DNA of 64,000 nucleotides from NCBI RefSeq assembly GCF_003837805.1, contig NZ_RQIT01000007.1, forward strand, positions 124,001-188,000. The letters run 5' to 3'. Below the pieces are notes generated by a model. It worked only from the letters and a program-made list of their open reading frames with translations. It was not told the origin of the DNA and did not search any database. The position numbers and the translations under genes were made by a program. This document shows positions 29,001-37,069 of this stretch, piece by piece (within the stretch, counting starts at the first letter, position 1; each line of letters opens with the position of its first letter). The DNA is from Bradyrhizobium sp. RP6 (lineage in GTDB: Bacteria > Pseudomonadota > Alphaproteobacteria > Rhizobiales > Xanthobacteraceae).

Positions 29001-29218
29001 AGTGCGCCCTCCAAAAGGTTCAGGCCCCCGATAGCGGCGGGCCAGGCAGACGACCGCTGTGTTAAAGCCGGCCGTAGCTGCGATGTTCCGCGTTGGTCAT
29101 TTCAACGCAGACGCAATATACCCTATCGGGGGCCGAAAAGGGAAGGATTGCTGACGTCACGTCCCCGTGTGGCAGCTATAACTTTTTGTAATGTAAAGAC
29201 TTTCTGAAGCGGCCTGCG

Positions 29219-30226
29219 TCATAGCGCCGCTTTGAGGGCGCGTTCGAGGAGAAGCAAATCCTCCGGCAAAGGCGCTTCCCAGTGGAGTAATTCTCCTGTC
29301 CTCGGGTGCTCCAACACCAGCAGGTAAGCATGTAGGGCCTGCCGCCCCAGCGCCGCCAAAGCGGCCTGCGACTGAGGCGCCAGCTGGTTGGCCTTGGTCT
29401 TGAAATGCGGGCCATAGACGGCATCGCCCATCAGGGGTTGGCCGATATGGGCGAGGTGGACGCGGATCTGATGGGTGCGGCCGGTCTCGAGCTCGCAGGC
29501 GAGCAGGACGGCGACCGGCTTTCCGTCGCGCCCGGCGAAGCTCTCCAGGATCTCCCAATGCGTCACCGCCTCGCGGCCGCCCTGGCGCACCGCCATCTTC
29601 TCGCGCGCATGCGGATGGCGGTCGATCGGCGCATCGACCGTGCCGCGATGCCGGTTCGGCACCCCCCAGGCAAAGGCCATGTAGCCGCGGCGCATCGCGC
29701 CGGTGCGGCCGTGGTCGGCGAATTGGGCTGACAGCGAGGCATGCGCGAGGTCGTTCTTGGCGACCACCATCAGCCCTGTCGTGTCCTTGTCGAGCCGGTG
29801 CACGATGCCGGGCCGGCGCACCCCGCCAATGCCGGACAGCGAGGCGCCGCAATGGGCGATCAGCGCGTTGACCAGCGTGCCGGTCTCGTGGCCGGCCGCG
29901 GGGTGGACCACCAGCCCCTTCGGCTTGTTGATGACGACGATGTCGTCGTCCTCGAACACGATATCGAGGGCGATATCCTCCCCCATGGGCTCGGCCGGCG
30001 CCGCCTCCGGCACGTCGATTATGATCGTATCACCGGGACTGACGTGATAAGCGGGGTCGCGGACCGCGGAGGCCTTCAGGTGCACTGCGCCCGCCAGGAT
30101 CAGGGCTTTCAGCCTCGATCGCGATAGCTCCGGCCGGCGCGCCGCCAGCACGCGGTCGAGGCGGGACGAGCCCTCGTCGCCGGCGACCACCACCTCCAAC
30201 CTTTGCGCAGACCCAGAGCTTTCCAT
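29219..30226 (-). CDS. RluD-type 23S rRNA pseudouridine synthase
   Basis: The 335-residue protein has an N-terminal S4 domain (about 15-75, SSRLDRVLAARRPELSRSRL) and a RluA-family catalytic domain with D146 in HRLDKDTTGLMVV, GRTHQIRVHLAHIG and a C-terminal hydrophobic helix. It fits RluD, which modifies helix 69 of 23S rRNA, although RluC is not excluded. The start ATG at 30226-30224 overlaps the start codon of the divergent gene by two bases (CATG), which ties the two genes closely. Confidence 0.92.
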   Translation of the reverse strand: MESSGSAQRLEVVVAGDEGSSRLDRVLAARRPELSRSRLKALILAGAVHLKASAVRDPAYHVSPGDTIIIDVPEAAPAEPMGEDIALDIVFEDDDIVVINKPKGLVVHPAAGHETGTLVNALIAHCGASLSGIGGVRRPGIVHRLDKDTTGLMVVAKNDLAHASLSAQFADHGRTGAMRRGYMAFAWGVPNRHRGTVDAPIDRHPHAREKMAVRQGGREAVTHWEILESFAGRDGKPVAVLLACELETGRTHQIRVHLAHIGQPLMGDAVYGPHFKTKANQLAPQSQAALAALGRQALHAYLLVLEHPRTGELLHWEAPLPEDLLLLERALKAAL

Positions 30227-30569
30227 GACGACGTCTGATACCGCTGTTCCCGAACCGACCCCCGAGCAGGCCGCGCTGTTCGCGCGGGTGCGGCGGATGA
30301 TGCTGATCGCGGGGTTGACCACGGCGCTGGCGATCTGCGCCGTGCTGATCGCGGTGGGCTACCGCCTTTTCAAGTCGGAGGGAAGGGCGCCCGAACCGGT
30401 GGGCGACGTCATCGCCACCCTGCCGAAGGGCGCCAGGATTGTCTCGACCGGCGTCGCCGGCGACCAGCTGGTTATCACGCTCGACGTCGGCGGCGCCACC
30501 GAGATCCGCACCTTCCACGCCCACACCCTCAAGCCGGCCGGAAGGCTGAAATTTGCCAACGAGCCGTAA
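30225..30569 (+). CDS. Single-pass membrane protein, RluD neighbour
   Basis: The 114-residue protein has a cytosolic N-terminus (1-25), one membrane helix (about 27-48, LIAGLTTALAICAVLIAVGYRL) and a small C-terminal domain with strands such as GARIVSTGVAGDQLVITLDVGG. I believe such proteins commonly sit beside the RluD gene in alphaproteobacteria, but I cannot name the family with confidence. Its start codon overlaps that of RluD. Function unknown. Confidence 0.75.
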   Translation: MTTSDTAVPEPTPEQAALFARVRRMMLIAGLTTALAICAVLIAVGYRLFKSEGRAPEPVGDVIATLPKGARIVSTGVAGDQLVITLDVGGATEIRTFHAHTLKPAGRLKFANEP

Positions 30570-30626
30570 AAGGCACGTCGGGGTCCTTGCGGCGGACAAG
30601 TTTCGAGGTTATTGGCTAGCCCTCAC

Positions 30627-30701
30627 GCTCCCTTCGTCTAGCGGTTAGGACGCGGCCCTCTCAAGGCTGAAACAGGGGTTCGATTCCCCTAGGGAGCGCC
30701 A
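30627..30701 (+). tRNA. tRNA-Glu (anticodon CTC)
   Basis: The acceptor arm GCTCCCT (30627-30633) pairs with AGGGAGC (30691-30697), followed by G and an encoded CCA. The D arm GTC..GAC, anticodon stem CGGCC/GGCTG with loop CTCTCAA (anticodon CTC), and T arm AGGGG-TTCGATT-CCCCT are all present. It reads GAG codons. Its 3' end is the attachment site of the following island. Confidence 0.95.
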
Positions 30702-30704
30702 GCG
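30685..30704. repeat. Left attachment repeat (attL) of the island
   Basis: TCCCCTAGGGAGCGCCAGCG at the tRNA-Glu 3' end is identical to 46689-46708. Tyrosine integrases typically recombine at such tRNA 3' ends and leave a direct repeat at each border. Confidence 0.9.
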
Positions 30705-30763
30705 GCTCTAGAAGCGCTGAGATTTCAAAAACATCACGCAAATCATGGCTTTGTCTGCTGTCA

Positions 30764-30774
30764 GGTGGTAGCAG
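30764..30774. promoter_or_regulatory. Possible integrase arm-type site (GGTGGTAGCAG), left
   Basis: GGTGGTAGCAG lies 60 bases inside the left repeat and occurs again, in the same orientation, at 46603-46613 inside the right end. Its position fits an integrase arm site; this is an inference. Confidence 0.4.
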
Positions 30775-30790
30775 GGACACGTAGCTTTTG

Positions 30791-32605
30791 ATGCGCGCAA
30801 TGCCGGGACTGATCCAAGATAGATACGGGACTTACTACGTCCAAAGGAAGGTGCCAGAACGCCTCCAAGAAGCCGTTGCGCGCGTTCTCAATTCCGGGAA
30901 ATCCAAGCAGGTCTTTCTCAAGAAGTCCCTCGGCACCAAGGTGCTGAAGGAGGCGAACGTTGCTGCCACTCATGTGCTGGCAGACTTCAATCGGACCCTG
31001 GCGAATGCCGAGGCGCTGCTGAAGGAGCGGCCCGTCATAGAGTCGCTCACCGATGCTCAAATTAGGCGTATGGCCGAGATGCATTACGCTGCATTGTTGG
31101 CCCATGATGAGGAGGAGCGCAGCGAGGGCACTGGGTCAGAGCCCCTGTTTCAGAATATCGCGAAGCAGCTCAGCGATGCCGGTATTCCGTACAGCACGCC
31201 GTTCAAGGTTGGTTCAGTGCCCGAGTTCGGGCTCTCTGACCGCGAGATTTACAAGAGGACGGATACGCTGGAGTTCGATTTGGCGGTCAGCGCTCCAGCG
31301 TTGGCTCGAGGTGACGTCAGCGTCATCGGAGAGGAACTGGATCAGCTGCTGGACGAGTTTCAACTCAACCTCGACCGCAAAAGTGCTTCATACCGAAAGC
31401 TGGGAATGGCGGTGCTAGCCGCACACGTCCGCGCCCTCAGGGACATTGAGAGGCGCAATGCGGGAGAACCGGTTGAGACGCCCGCGTCTGCCTATGCGTC
31501 CCCTGAGGCTCCTTCAGGCGAACAGGGAGGCACGCTACGCGAAGCCTTCGAAGGTTGGAAGAAAGAGCGCGATAGGCCTGAGGGCACCGTGCATGAGTAC
31601 GGTCGGGCTGTGGAGATGTTCATCCAACTGCACGGTGATCTTCCCGTATTGAAAATGAGGCGATCACACGCCCGCACATTTCGTGAGGCGTTGCAGTTGG
31701 TGCCGAAATCGCGCAGAGGCGCGCTCCTGAAGGCATCTCTTCCGGAGCTGCGCGACTACGGCAGCGCGCACCCAACGGTCCCGAAGGTGTCCCCAGGGAC
31801 CGTGAACAAGCAACTGGGCGCCTTGCAAGCCATAGCAGGTTGGGGCCACCACCACGGCCTAGTGCCTGATGATGTGCCATGGGCGGACCCGTTCGCCGAG
31901 ATGCGTCTTGAAGAGGAACAGTCGGAGCGCGAGCCCTTCGACGCTCGCGACCTCCAGACCATCTTCGACGCTCCGCTCTTTACCCAGCAAAAGCTGCCCG
32001 CGGGAGCTAAGGGGGAGGCGGGTGTGTGGTTGCCCCTGCTTGCACTGTTCGCAGGTGCCCGTCAGGCCGAATACGCCGGTCTTCGCGTGTCTGACATTCG
32101 CACGGATGAGGAAACAGGCATTCCGCTGATGTGGTTCTCTCGCGACCCGAAGGCGGGACGGCGGCTCAAGACCAAGACGTCCGAGCGCGTTGTGCCTGTC
32201 CATCCGCAGCTCGTAGCGCTAGGATTCCTGAAGTACGTGGAGGCACGGCGTCAGGTAGGCGACAAGGCGTGGCTCTTTCCCACTGTTGCTCCGGACCAGA
32301 AGGGTGCCCTCAGTGCTTGGTCAAAATGGTGGGGTCGTTATCTGCGCACGCATGTTGGAATCCACGACCGCAACAAGGTCTATCACAGCTTTAGGCATGG
32401 CTTTCAGGACGCGCTCCGCCGTACTACGCCCGACGAAGAACTGCGCGACGCTCTGACGGGCCGGAGCAGCGGGAAATCCGTAGGCCGCACCTACGGCGCC
32501 AAGGCGATGTTGCAGCGATGGGGTGCTAAGGTCCTAAAGCGAGCGGTCGACGACATTTCCTATCCCGGTTTGGACGTCTCGCGCGTGAGAACGTCGGTCC
32601 TGTGA
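30791..32605 (+). CDS. int: Tyrosine-recombinase integrase
   Basis: The 604-residue protein is a large tyrosine recombinase. The catalytic residues are visible as R424 in FAGARQAEYAGLR, H532-x-x-R535 in YHSFRHGF and the nucleophile Y568 in GRTYGAK. The N-terminal half (GLIQDRYGTYYVQRKVPERLQEAVAR) resembles the DUF6538-type opening of long integrases. It begins 87 bases after the left repeat and reads into the island. It should catalyse integration at, and with a partner excision from, the tRNA-Glu site. All catalytic residues are intact. Confidence 0.93.
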   Translation: MRAMPGLIQDRYGTYYVQRKVPERLQEAVARVLNSGKSKQVFLKKSLGTKVLKEANVAATHVLADFNRTLANAEALLKERPVIESLTDAQIRRMAEMHYAALLAHDEEERSEGTGSEPLFQNIAKQLSDAGIPYSTPFKVGSVPEFGLSDREIYKRTDTLEFDLAVSAPALARGDVSVIGEELDQLLDEFQLNLDRKSASYRKLGMAVLAAHVRALRDIERRNAGEPVETPASAYASPEAPSGEQGGTLREAFEGWKKERDRPEGTVHEYGRAVEMFIQLHGDLPVLKMRRSHARTFREALQLVPKSRRGALLKASLPELRDYGSAHPTVPKVSPGTVNKQLGALQAIAGWGHHHGLVPDDVPWADPFAEMRLEEEQSEREPFDARDLQTIFDAPLFTQQKLPAGAKGEAGVWLPLLALFAGARQAEYAGLRVSDIRTDEETGIPLMWFSRDPKAGRRLKTKTSERVVPVHPQLVALGFLKYVEARRQVGDKAWLFPTVAPDQKGALSAWSKWWGRYLRTHVGIHDRNKVYHSFRHGFQDALRRTTPDEELRDALTGRSSGKSVGRTYGAKAMLQRWGAKVLKRAVDDISYPGLDVSRVRTSVL

Positions 32606-32827
32606 GGCGCGCGCAGGGGCCCAAGGGAAACCAATGACGCGGAGGCCCTTTCGGTCTTTGCAGAATCTAGCCTTGGCGGCTGGTCTGGGAGAAGCGGACG
32701 TGGACCGAGAAGACCGACAGGTCTTCTTGTGACCCGAAGGCGACTTCAATCTCTTGAGTAAGTGGACAATGCGTCTGCATTTGCACAGTTTAATGTGGCG
32801 GCCGTGTCGGCCGGGTAGTCCTTTCCC
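32606..32827. other. Gap downstream of the integrase
   Basis: No firm gene. A 32-codon frame at 32634-32732 (MTRRPFRSLQNLALAAGLG) has a moderate ribosome binding site, AAGGGAAACC, and a 37-codon frame lies on the other strand over the same bases; neither can be preferred. Confidence 0.25.
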
Positions 32828-32992
32828 ATGGAACGAGAACTCCGACGCCTCGAACGGGACGCCCGCCATCAAGCAGCTCTGTCTGCGGACGAGCGCGCAA
32901 GGGCGGCCTTGCTCGAAATCGCGGAGGAGTACCGGCAACGCGCCGACTACCTTGAGGCCCAAAGCGGCAAACCGACTGAGACAGGACGTTGA
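32828..32992 (+). CDS. Small charged helical protein (54 aa)
   Basis: The frame from ATG at 32828 to TGA at 32990-32992 encodes 54 residues beginning MERELRRLERDARHQAALSA and continuing ARAALLEIAEEYRQRADYLE. The heptad-like charge pattern predicts one long helix or coiled coil. Short proteins with an ALLEIAEEYRQRA-type motif are, as far as I recall, frequent in Bradyrhizobium accessory regions. No function is known. The upstream ribosome binding site is weak. Confidence 0.5.
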   Translation: MERELRRLERDARHQAALSADERARAALLEIAEEYRQRADYLEAQSGKPTETGR

Positions 32993-33112
32993 AAGGGCCC
33001 CTCATCGCGCTTTTTGGCACTCTCGGAGGATTGACTGCCAAGCCGCTGAGGAACAGCATCGTTCCATCATCGTCCGGTTCGTGGCTTCTATCGGTGACTG
33101 AGAGACCAATTG

Positions 33113-33139
33113 TGCTCCCGCCTGCTCAAACAGGGAGCA
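33113..33139 (+). promoter_or_regulatory. Hairpin covering a ribosome binding site
   Basis: TGCTCCC (33113-33119) can pair with GGGAGCA (33133-33139), with TG/CA extending the inner stem. The right arm contains the ribosome binding site of the gene at 33146, so folding would hide it. Regulation is inferred only. Confidence 0.3.
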
Positions 33140-33145
33140 ACCGTC

Positions 33146-33373
33146 ATGCCGATTTCACGGCTGATTGCGAACATCGATCTCACCCGCGAACAAGAACACG
33201 TTCTTGAATTGGCCTTCAACCACGCCCTGCGCAAGCTCGACCTGGTTGGTCGAAGCGATCCGCTCTGTGATCTCGTTGCCAAGAGGATGATCGAAATTCA
33301 CATGCGCGGCGTTACCGATGCCGTCGCTCTTGCCGAGATGACAGTCCGGGAAATCAAGGTAGCGAAAGATTAA
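33146..33373 (+). CDS. Small hypothetical protein (75 aa)
   Basis: The 75-residue protein begins MPISRLIANIDLTREQEHVLELAF and looks entirely helical. The ribosome binding site AGGGAG lies 8 bases before the ATG. I recognise no named family; the segment HALRKLDLVGRSDPLCDLVAKRMIEI looks like a conserved helical pair of the kind found in rhizobial accessory proteins. Function unknown. Confidence 0.65.
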   Translation: MPISRLIANIDLTREQEHVLELAFNHALRKLDLVGRSDPLCDLVAKRMIEIHMRGVTDAVALAEMTVREIKVAKD

Positions 33374-33504
33374 GAGCCCCGGTCTTTCGCGTTCGGGTAA
33401 GTCGAGCAAGCCCGCTTCTGGCCCATCGCGATCATTCCAGCGGGTCCGCGCGTAGACCGCTGTTCACCTCTAAGCGGACAATGTGCTGCGTTTCAGGAAG
33501 AGAA

Positions 33505-33546
33505 GGCCGCACCCGAGGGGTCCTGACGGAAACCTTTGGTGCGGCC
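33505..33546. terminator. Inverted repeat, possible terminator for the gene at 33578
   Basis: GGCCGCACC (33505-33513) pairs with GGTGCGGCC (33538-33546) across 24 bases. It lies just after the stop of the minus-strand gene. No T-run follows, so the assignment is weak. Confidence 0.3.
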
Positions 33547-33577
33547 GGTCTGTATCGTTAGGGTTGGGACGAAGGCG

Positions 33578-33790
33578 CTAGGTCCAAGAAACCGCCGCGA
33601 CGATGCCCCAGTTTCCTTTCGAGTTCGGGCGGCGCCAATGTGGCTCGGCCATCAGGTTGAGGGCGGCCAGGGCATCTCGGTAACTAGTGAACTTAAGCTC
33701 CCGACCCTTCGGACCTACCCAGTATCCGCCAGCGCGTCGGCAGGTGACTGGGTGGAACGAAGTTCCGTCTGATGCGGTCGGAATTTTCAT
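33578..33790 (-). CDS. Small hypothetical protein (70 aa), island type
   Basis: The 70-residue protein begins MKIPTASDGTSFHP and contains GGYWVGPKGRELKFTSYRDALAALNLM, which looks like an AP2-like or small DNA-binding beta-sheet followed by a helix. A ribosome binding site, GGGAGAG, precedes the ATG. Similar short proteins occur in rhizobial mobile elements to my recollection. DNA binding is a guess from the WVG..FTSYRDAL pattern. Confidence 0.55.
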   Translation of the reverse strand: MKIPTASDGTSFHPVTCRRAGGYWVGPKGRELKFTSYRDALAALNLMAEPHWRRPNSKGNWGIVAAVSWT

Positions 33791-33910
33791 GAACGGGGCT
33801 CTCCCAATTGAGCGAGATTGCTCCTTTTACATAATAGCAAGAAGTTCACGGCTTGCGCGATAAACAGTAAGAGAATCGCTCTGCCGTTGTCCTGCCTCGG
33901 CTCTGATGGC

Positions 33911-35857
33911 CTAAGCCGCCTTCATCAGGAAGCTCTTAGAGCCTCGCCCGACACCAGGGACATAAGTGACGCCTATTTCAGCGAGCGCCTGCGTGGTGGG
34001 ATGGCCGGCCGCGTTGAGGGTCTCGCGTAGCTTCTTGAGGCTGGTGAGCTTCAGGGCGTGCTGAATCTCCGTGAGAGACACAGTTCCGGCCGACTGCCCT
34101 TCCATGTAAGCGATGAGGCGGGTGTGAGAGCTTTCCCGCGGCTTCCTTGCCTTCGGCGGATCGAGCTCAAAGTCCCACTGGCGCACAGCGACACCGGGCA
34201 TGTCCGCTTTGATGGCATCCAGCACGGATTCCCCCATGGCGTCCTGCGGGAGCACGATGAAAATATCAGCAGGCGGGCAGTTGCCCTCGGCGTCGATGAC
34301 ATGCCTACAGCAGATGCGGTTGATGGCCTGGATCACGGACACCGACATTTGCCGCTGCTCCATCTCCTTGCGCACGTTCTTGAACTGCTTCCACTCGGGG
34401 GACTGGAGCCACTTGTCGTCCTGAGAACCTTGCAGCGCGCAGAACATGTTGGTGGCCCAGGTTTGGGGACGGTAGGGGAGCCCAAGGATCAAAGCAGCAT
34501 CGAAATCTTGCCAATCGTTTCTCCCATCGACCGCGTTCCAATGACCAACTGCCACCTTCATCGCCGACTTCTCGACCCACCGCTTCGCGATGACATCTTC
34601 TACGTCCTTGTGAGCGCAAACGAAGAGCGACCGCTCGTCACCCAATGCCTCCTCCATGGCGCGGCGGATCCGTGGGAGCCGTTCCTTGACGTGCTCGATC
34701 ATGGCGTTCTTACCAAGCCGGGTGCCACGAGCGACGTGAAGTGCCACGTTGCTGTAGTCACGCGCGTGGCTCGGCACCGGAGGGCACACGTGCCGCTCCT
34801 CGAACAGGTCCCACAGGAAGTTGCTCTTGGCGGTCGCATCGAGCACCACGGGGCCAGGGGTGTTCAATGGCACCGCCAGGGCCGCTGAGTTGATTGAGTG
34901 ATACTTCCCCTCCTTGGCGTAATAGGCGAACTGATCGAGGCACGACTGAACGGCTTCCAACGTCTCGGCTACGCGCGCGGCCATCCAGGCGTGGTTCTTG
35001 TGGCTGCTACGGTTACCCACCAGGCGGTCATAACGCACCTCGCTCATGGCGGCGCAGAGCGGTGAGAAGTCTACGGCGCCAGGGGCCTCCTTCTCTCCCC
35101 AAATCATCGACATGGCGCTGTCACCGTCTTGCTCGGATACATAAGCGAGCAGAACATGATAGACCTGCTCGAGCACCTGCACCTGCCTGGGAAGGGCCTG
35201 ACGCACAGTTTGCGGAATGATGCCTAGCACGAAAGCCAAGTTGTCCGCCGTCGCGCTGCTCTCGTCGACTACGTTAGCCAAGGCCTCATCAATCACCGTC
35301 AGAAGGCGCTTCCCGCCCCGCCACGACACCAGTCGTTCCCAGGCGGCCCAGTTATCGTCCTTGAGGCTCCTTTTGGCATTGAGGAATGCTGAATGTGTGA
35401 TCACCACAACGTCACTCGTTTGCAGCGCCTGAAGGCTGGCTGCGTTGCGGGAGTGGTTCACAACGGCCACAGAACGCCCAGCAATAGCGTTGATGGTGTC
35501 CCTGATCTTGTCGGCTTCCTCAATCAGCCGGGTGACCACGAGCATCCCCACGGGATTGAGGTGGCTCTCGAGATTCTTTTGGGCCTGCATAGCCGCATAC
35601 ACGCAGGTCCCTTGGGTCTTTCCGCTGCCGGTGGGCGGCTGCAAGATGCGCCATGGTGATTCAACACCGAGGATAGCTTCCTCAATGGCGCCCCTGAAAT
35701 TCTCTCCCATAATTTTCCAGAGGAGCTTCAGTGGTGCGGAGGAGTGCTGCCCAAGGCCACCTGGGCGAGGCGAGGTCCAATATGCGTTCATCCGTGATGA
35801 GAAATCTTCCGGACACACGAGGGCGTAATCGGTCGGAGATAGTAGAATGTCGGTCAT
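33911..35857 (-). CDS. DEAD-like superfamily 2 helicase/ATPase
   Basis: Taking the ATG at 35857 (MTDILLSPTDYA, preceded by AGGAACACC), the protein has 648 residues. Walker A is LQPPTGSGKTQGT near residue 80, Walker B is LLTVIDEALANVV, and a motif-VI-like arginine pair lies in VIQAINRICCRHVIDA. A tail of about 100 residues after PPKARKPRESS has a predicted helix-turn-helix-like segment (GTVSLTEIQHALKLTSLKKLRETL). It may unwind nucleic acid for the element or take part in defence. No replication partner is adjacent. The nearest family is not clear to me. Confidence 0.75.
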   Translation of the reverse strand: MTDILLSPTDYALVCPEDFSSRMNAYWTSPRPGGLGQHSSAPLKLLWKIMGENFRGAIEEAILGVESPWRILQPPTGSGKTQGTCVYAAMQAQKNLESHLNPVGMLVVTRLIEEADKIRDTINAIAGRSVAVVNHSRNAASLQALQTSDVVVITHSAFLNAKRSLKDDNWAAWERLVSWRGGKRLLTVIDEALANVVDESSATADNLAFVLGIIPQTVRQALPRQVQVLEQVYHVLLAYVSEQDGDSAMSMIWGEKEAPGAVDFSPLCAAMSEVRYDRLVGNRSSHKNHAWMAARVAETLEAVQSCLDQFAYYAKEGKYHSINSAALAVPLNTPGPVVLDATAKSNFLWDLFEERHVCPPVPSHARDYSNVALHVARGTRLGKNAMIEHVKERLPRIRRAMEEALGDERSLFVCAHKDVEDVIAKRWVEKSAMKVAVGHWNAVDGRNDWQDFDAALILGLPYRPQTWATNMFCALQGSQDDKWLQSPEWKQFKNVRKEMEQRQMSVSVIQAINRICCRHVIDAEGNCPPADIFIVLPQDAMGESVLDAIKADMPGVAVRQWDFELDPPKARKPRESSHTRLIAYMEGQSAGTVSLTEIQHALKLTSLKKLRETLNAAGHPTTQALAEIGVTYVPGVGRGSKSFLMKAA

Positions 35858-36441
35858 GCTTGGTGTTCCTGTATGGGACACGACAAGCCACCTAGTGATC
35901 CTAAGAGACACCAGGGTGTGCTTGTGAATGTTGAGTGGAGAATTGAATTGGTCTGACAAAGACCAGTTAGAAGGAGCCCCTCAAGGCTCTAAGAGAACCG
36001 AATTGGTCTCAGGGGTAGGAATAGTGGGTCGGTGTAGAAAACACCCCTCGAAGTCTCTAAGAGATACATCCATTAGAGGTCTCAGGGGGACCTTTCCGAG
36101 GTGCTGAGCTGTGGTGTTCTCCTCCGAGAGGAGCTTACTTCGTTTGTTGGCGCCTCAGGTATCTTATGAGCCACGGAAATCAGCTCTGATATAATTACAA
36201 AAGTGATGGTGTTATCTCCGCTTGAGAGTTCTCTCCAGGTAGCCCCTAAGTCTCCCAGAGGAGCCTTAGGATTCGTTGCTGGCGCGTGGTGCCTATCTGT
36301 CGTCAAACCCACGAGGCGTTTCGGCGGCTCCGCAGCGGGCCTGACGAGTCATTGGTAGCACAAAGGCGCCCCGGTGTTTCATAGGGCCCCCGAGAATTCG
36401 GTTTTTGCGGGGGACCGTTTGCCCGCTTTAGGTTCTCTTCC
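35858..36441. repeat. Non-coding block with imperfect direct repeats
   Basis: No convincing gene in 584 bases. Two imperfect copies of about 40 bases stand at 35977-36015 and 36044-36088. Each runs from CCCCTC through CTCTAAGAGA to GGTCTCAGGGG, and each has inverted ends (CCCCT/AGGGG) around the palindromic core CTCTAAGAG. CTAAGAGA also occurs at 35901-35908, and GAATTGGTCT occurs at 35945 and 36000. The block lies directly upstream of the helicase gene. An origin, a regulatory array or protein-binding iterons are all possible. Confidence 0.55.
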
Positions 36442-36600
36442 TTAGCCGCTGGGCCCAGGGGCCTCCGCTCCGAGCAGCGATATGGACTTGGTGAGCAAGC
36501 TCAATCCCTTTCTCGGTGCACCTGATGCTCCCTGCATCCCACTCGGCCCACGCGCACGGTCCTGCTTACGCCCACGCGCGGTCTTTGCTTTCTTCGCCAT
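36442..36600 (-). CDS. Small basic protein, possibly a decayed gene (52 aa)
   Basis: ATG at 36600 is preceded by a strong ribosome binding site (CTGGAGGTTGAGA). The product begins MAKKAKTARGRKQDRARG, a lysine/arginine-rich start that resembles small basic proteins common in Bradyrhizobium, but after residue 17 it turns into a Gly/Ser-rich sequence that looks out of frame. An alternative frame from the same point (WAEWDAGSIRCTEKGIELAH) looks more protein-like. A frameshift is therefore likely. Confidence 0.35.
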   Translation of the reverse strand: MAKKAKTARGRKQDRARGPSGMQGASGAPRKGLSLLTKSISLLGAEAPGPSG

Positions 36601-36733
36601 TCTCAACCTCCAGTGCCTGACGAAGAACGCTGGGGTGTTCCGAGTTCCAAATCATGCGATTCAAGACGCTTGGGCATGATTCGCAATCGGTTCGACGTCA
36701 CCTACGCAGGACTCGTTTGAGTGGAGTTGCGTG

Positions 36734-37069
36734 ATGGGCTCGCCCTCGATTGTGCCGAACGACCGTTTGGACCGTGATTTTTACATCGTGCTTGAGGATT
36801 TCCGGACCGGTGCCGCATTCCGCGAGACTGAGGAAGGCATCGACTACACCACTATGATTTCCGACCTCCTCTCCGGGCAGTATTCCCACGTCCTCCGTGT
36901 GGTGGCGTTCAATCCTGTGGAGGGGTGGGCACGGGATGCCTCCGAAGACATCGCCCTTGAGTTGGAGAGGCGGCTGGACGGGGACATACCCGACGTCCTG
37001 CGGGACTTCATTGAAGGACAGCTCGGCCGGAAGGTCGGCGTTCAATTGGCTCTGCCCCTGAGTAACTGA
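36734..37069 (+). CDS. Hypothetical protein (111 aa) coupled to ligase-like gene
   Basis: The 111-residue protein begins MGSPSIVPNDRLDRDFYIVLEDF and contains RVVAFNPVEGWARDASEDIALELE, a pattern I remember from small rhizobial proteins of unknown function. Its stop codon overlaps the ATG of the next gene by one base (TGATG). GTG at 36731 is an alternative start. No function is known. Confidence 0.7.
   Translation: MGSPSIVPNDRLDRDFYIVLEDFRTGAAFRETEEGIDYTTMISDLLSGQYSHVLRVVAFNPVEGWARDASEDIALELERRLDGDIPDVLRDFIEGQLGRKVGVQLALPLSN

Noticed and set aside
35858..36088. CRISPR-like array before the helicase
   Set aside because: There are only two imperfect repeats, no regular spacers and no cas genes nearby.
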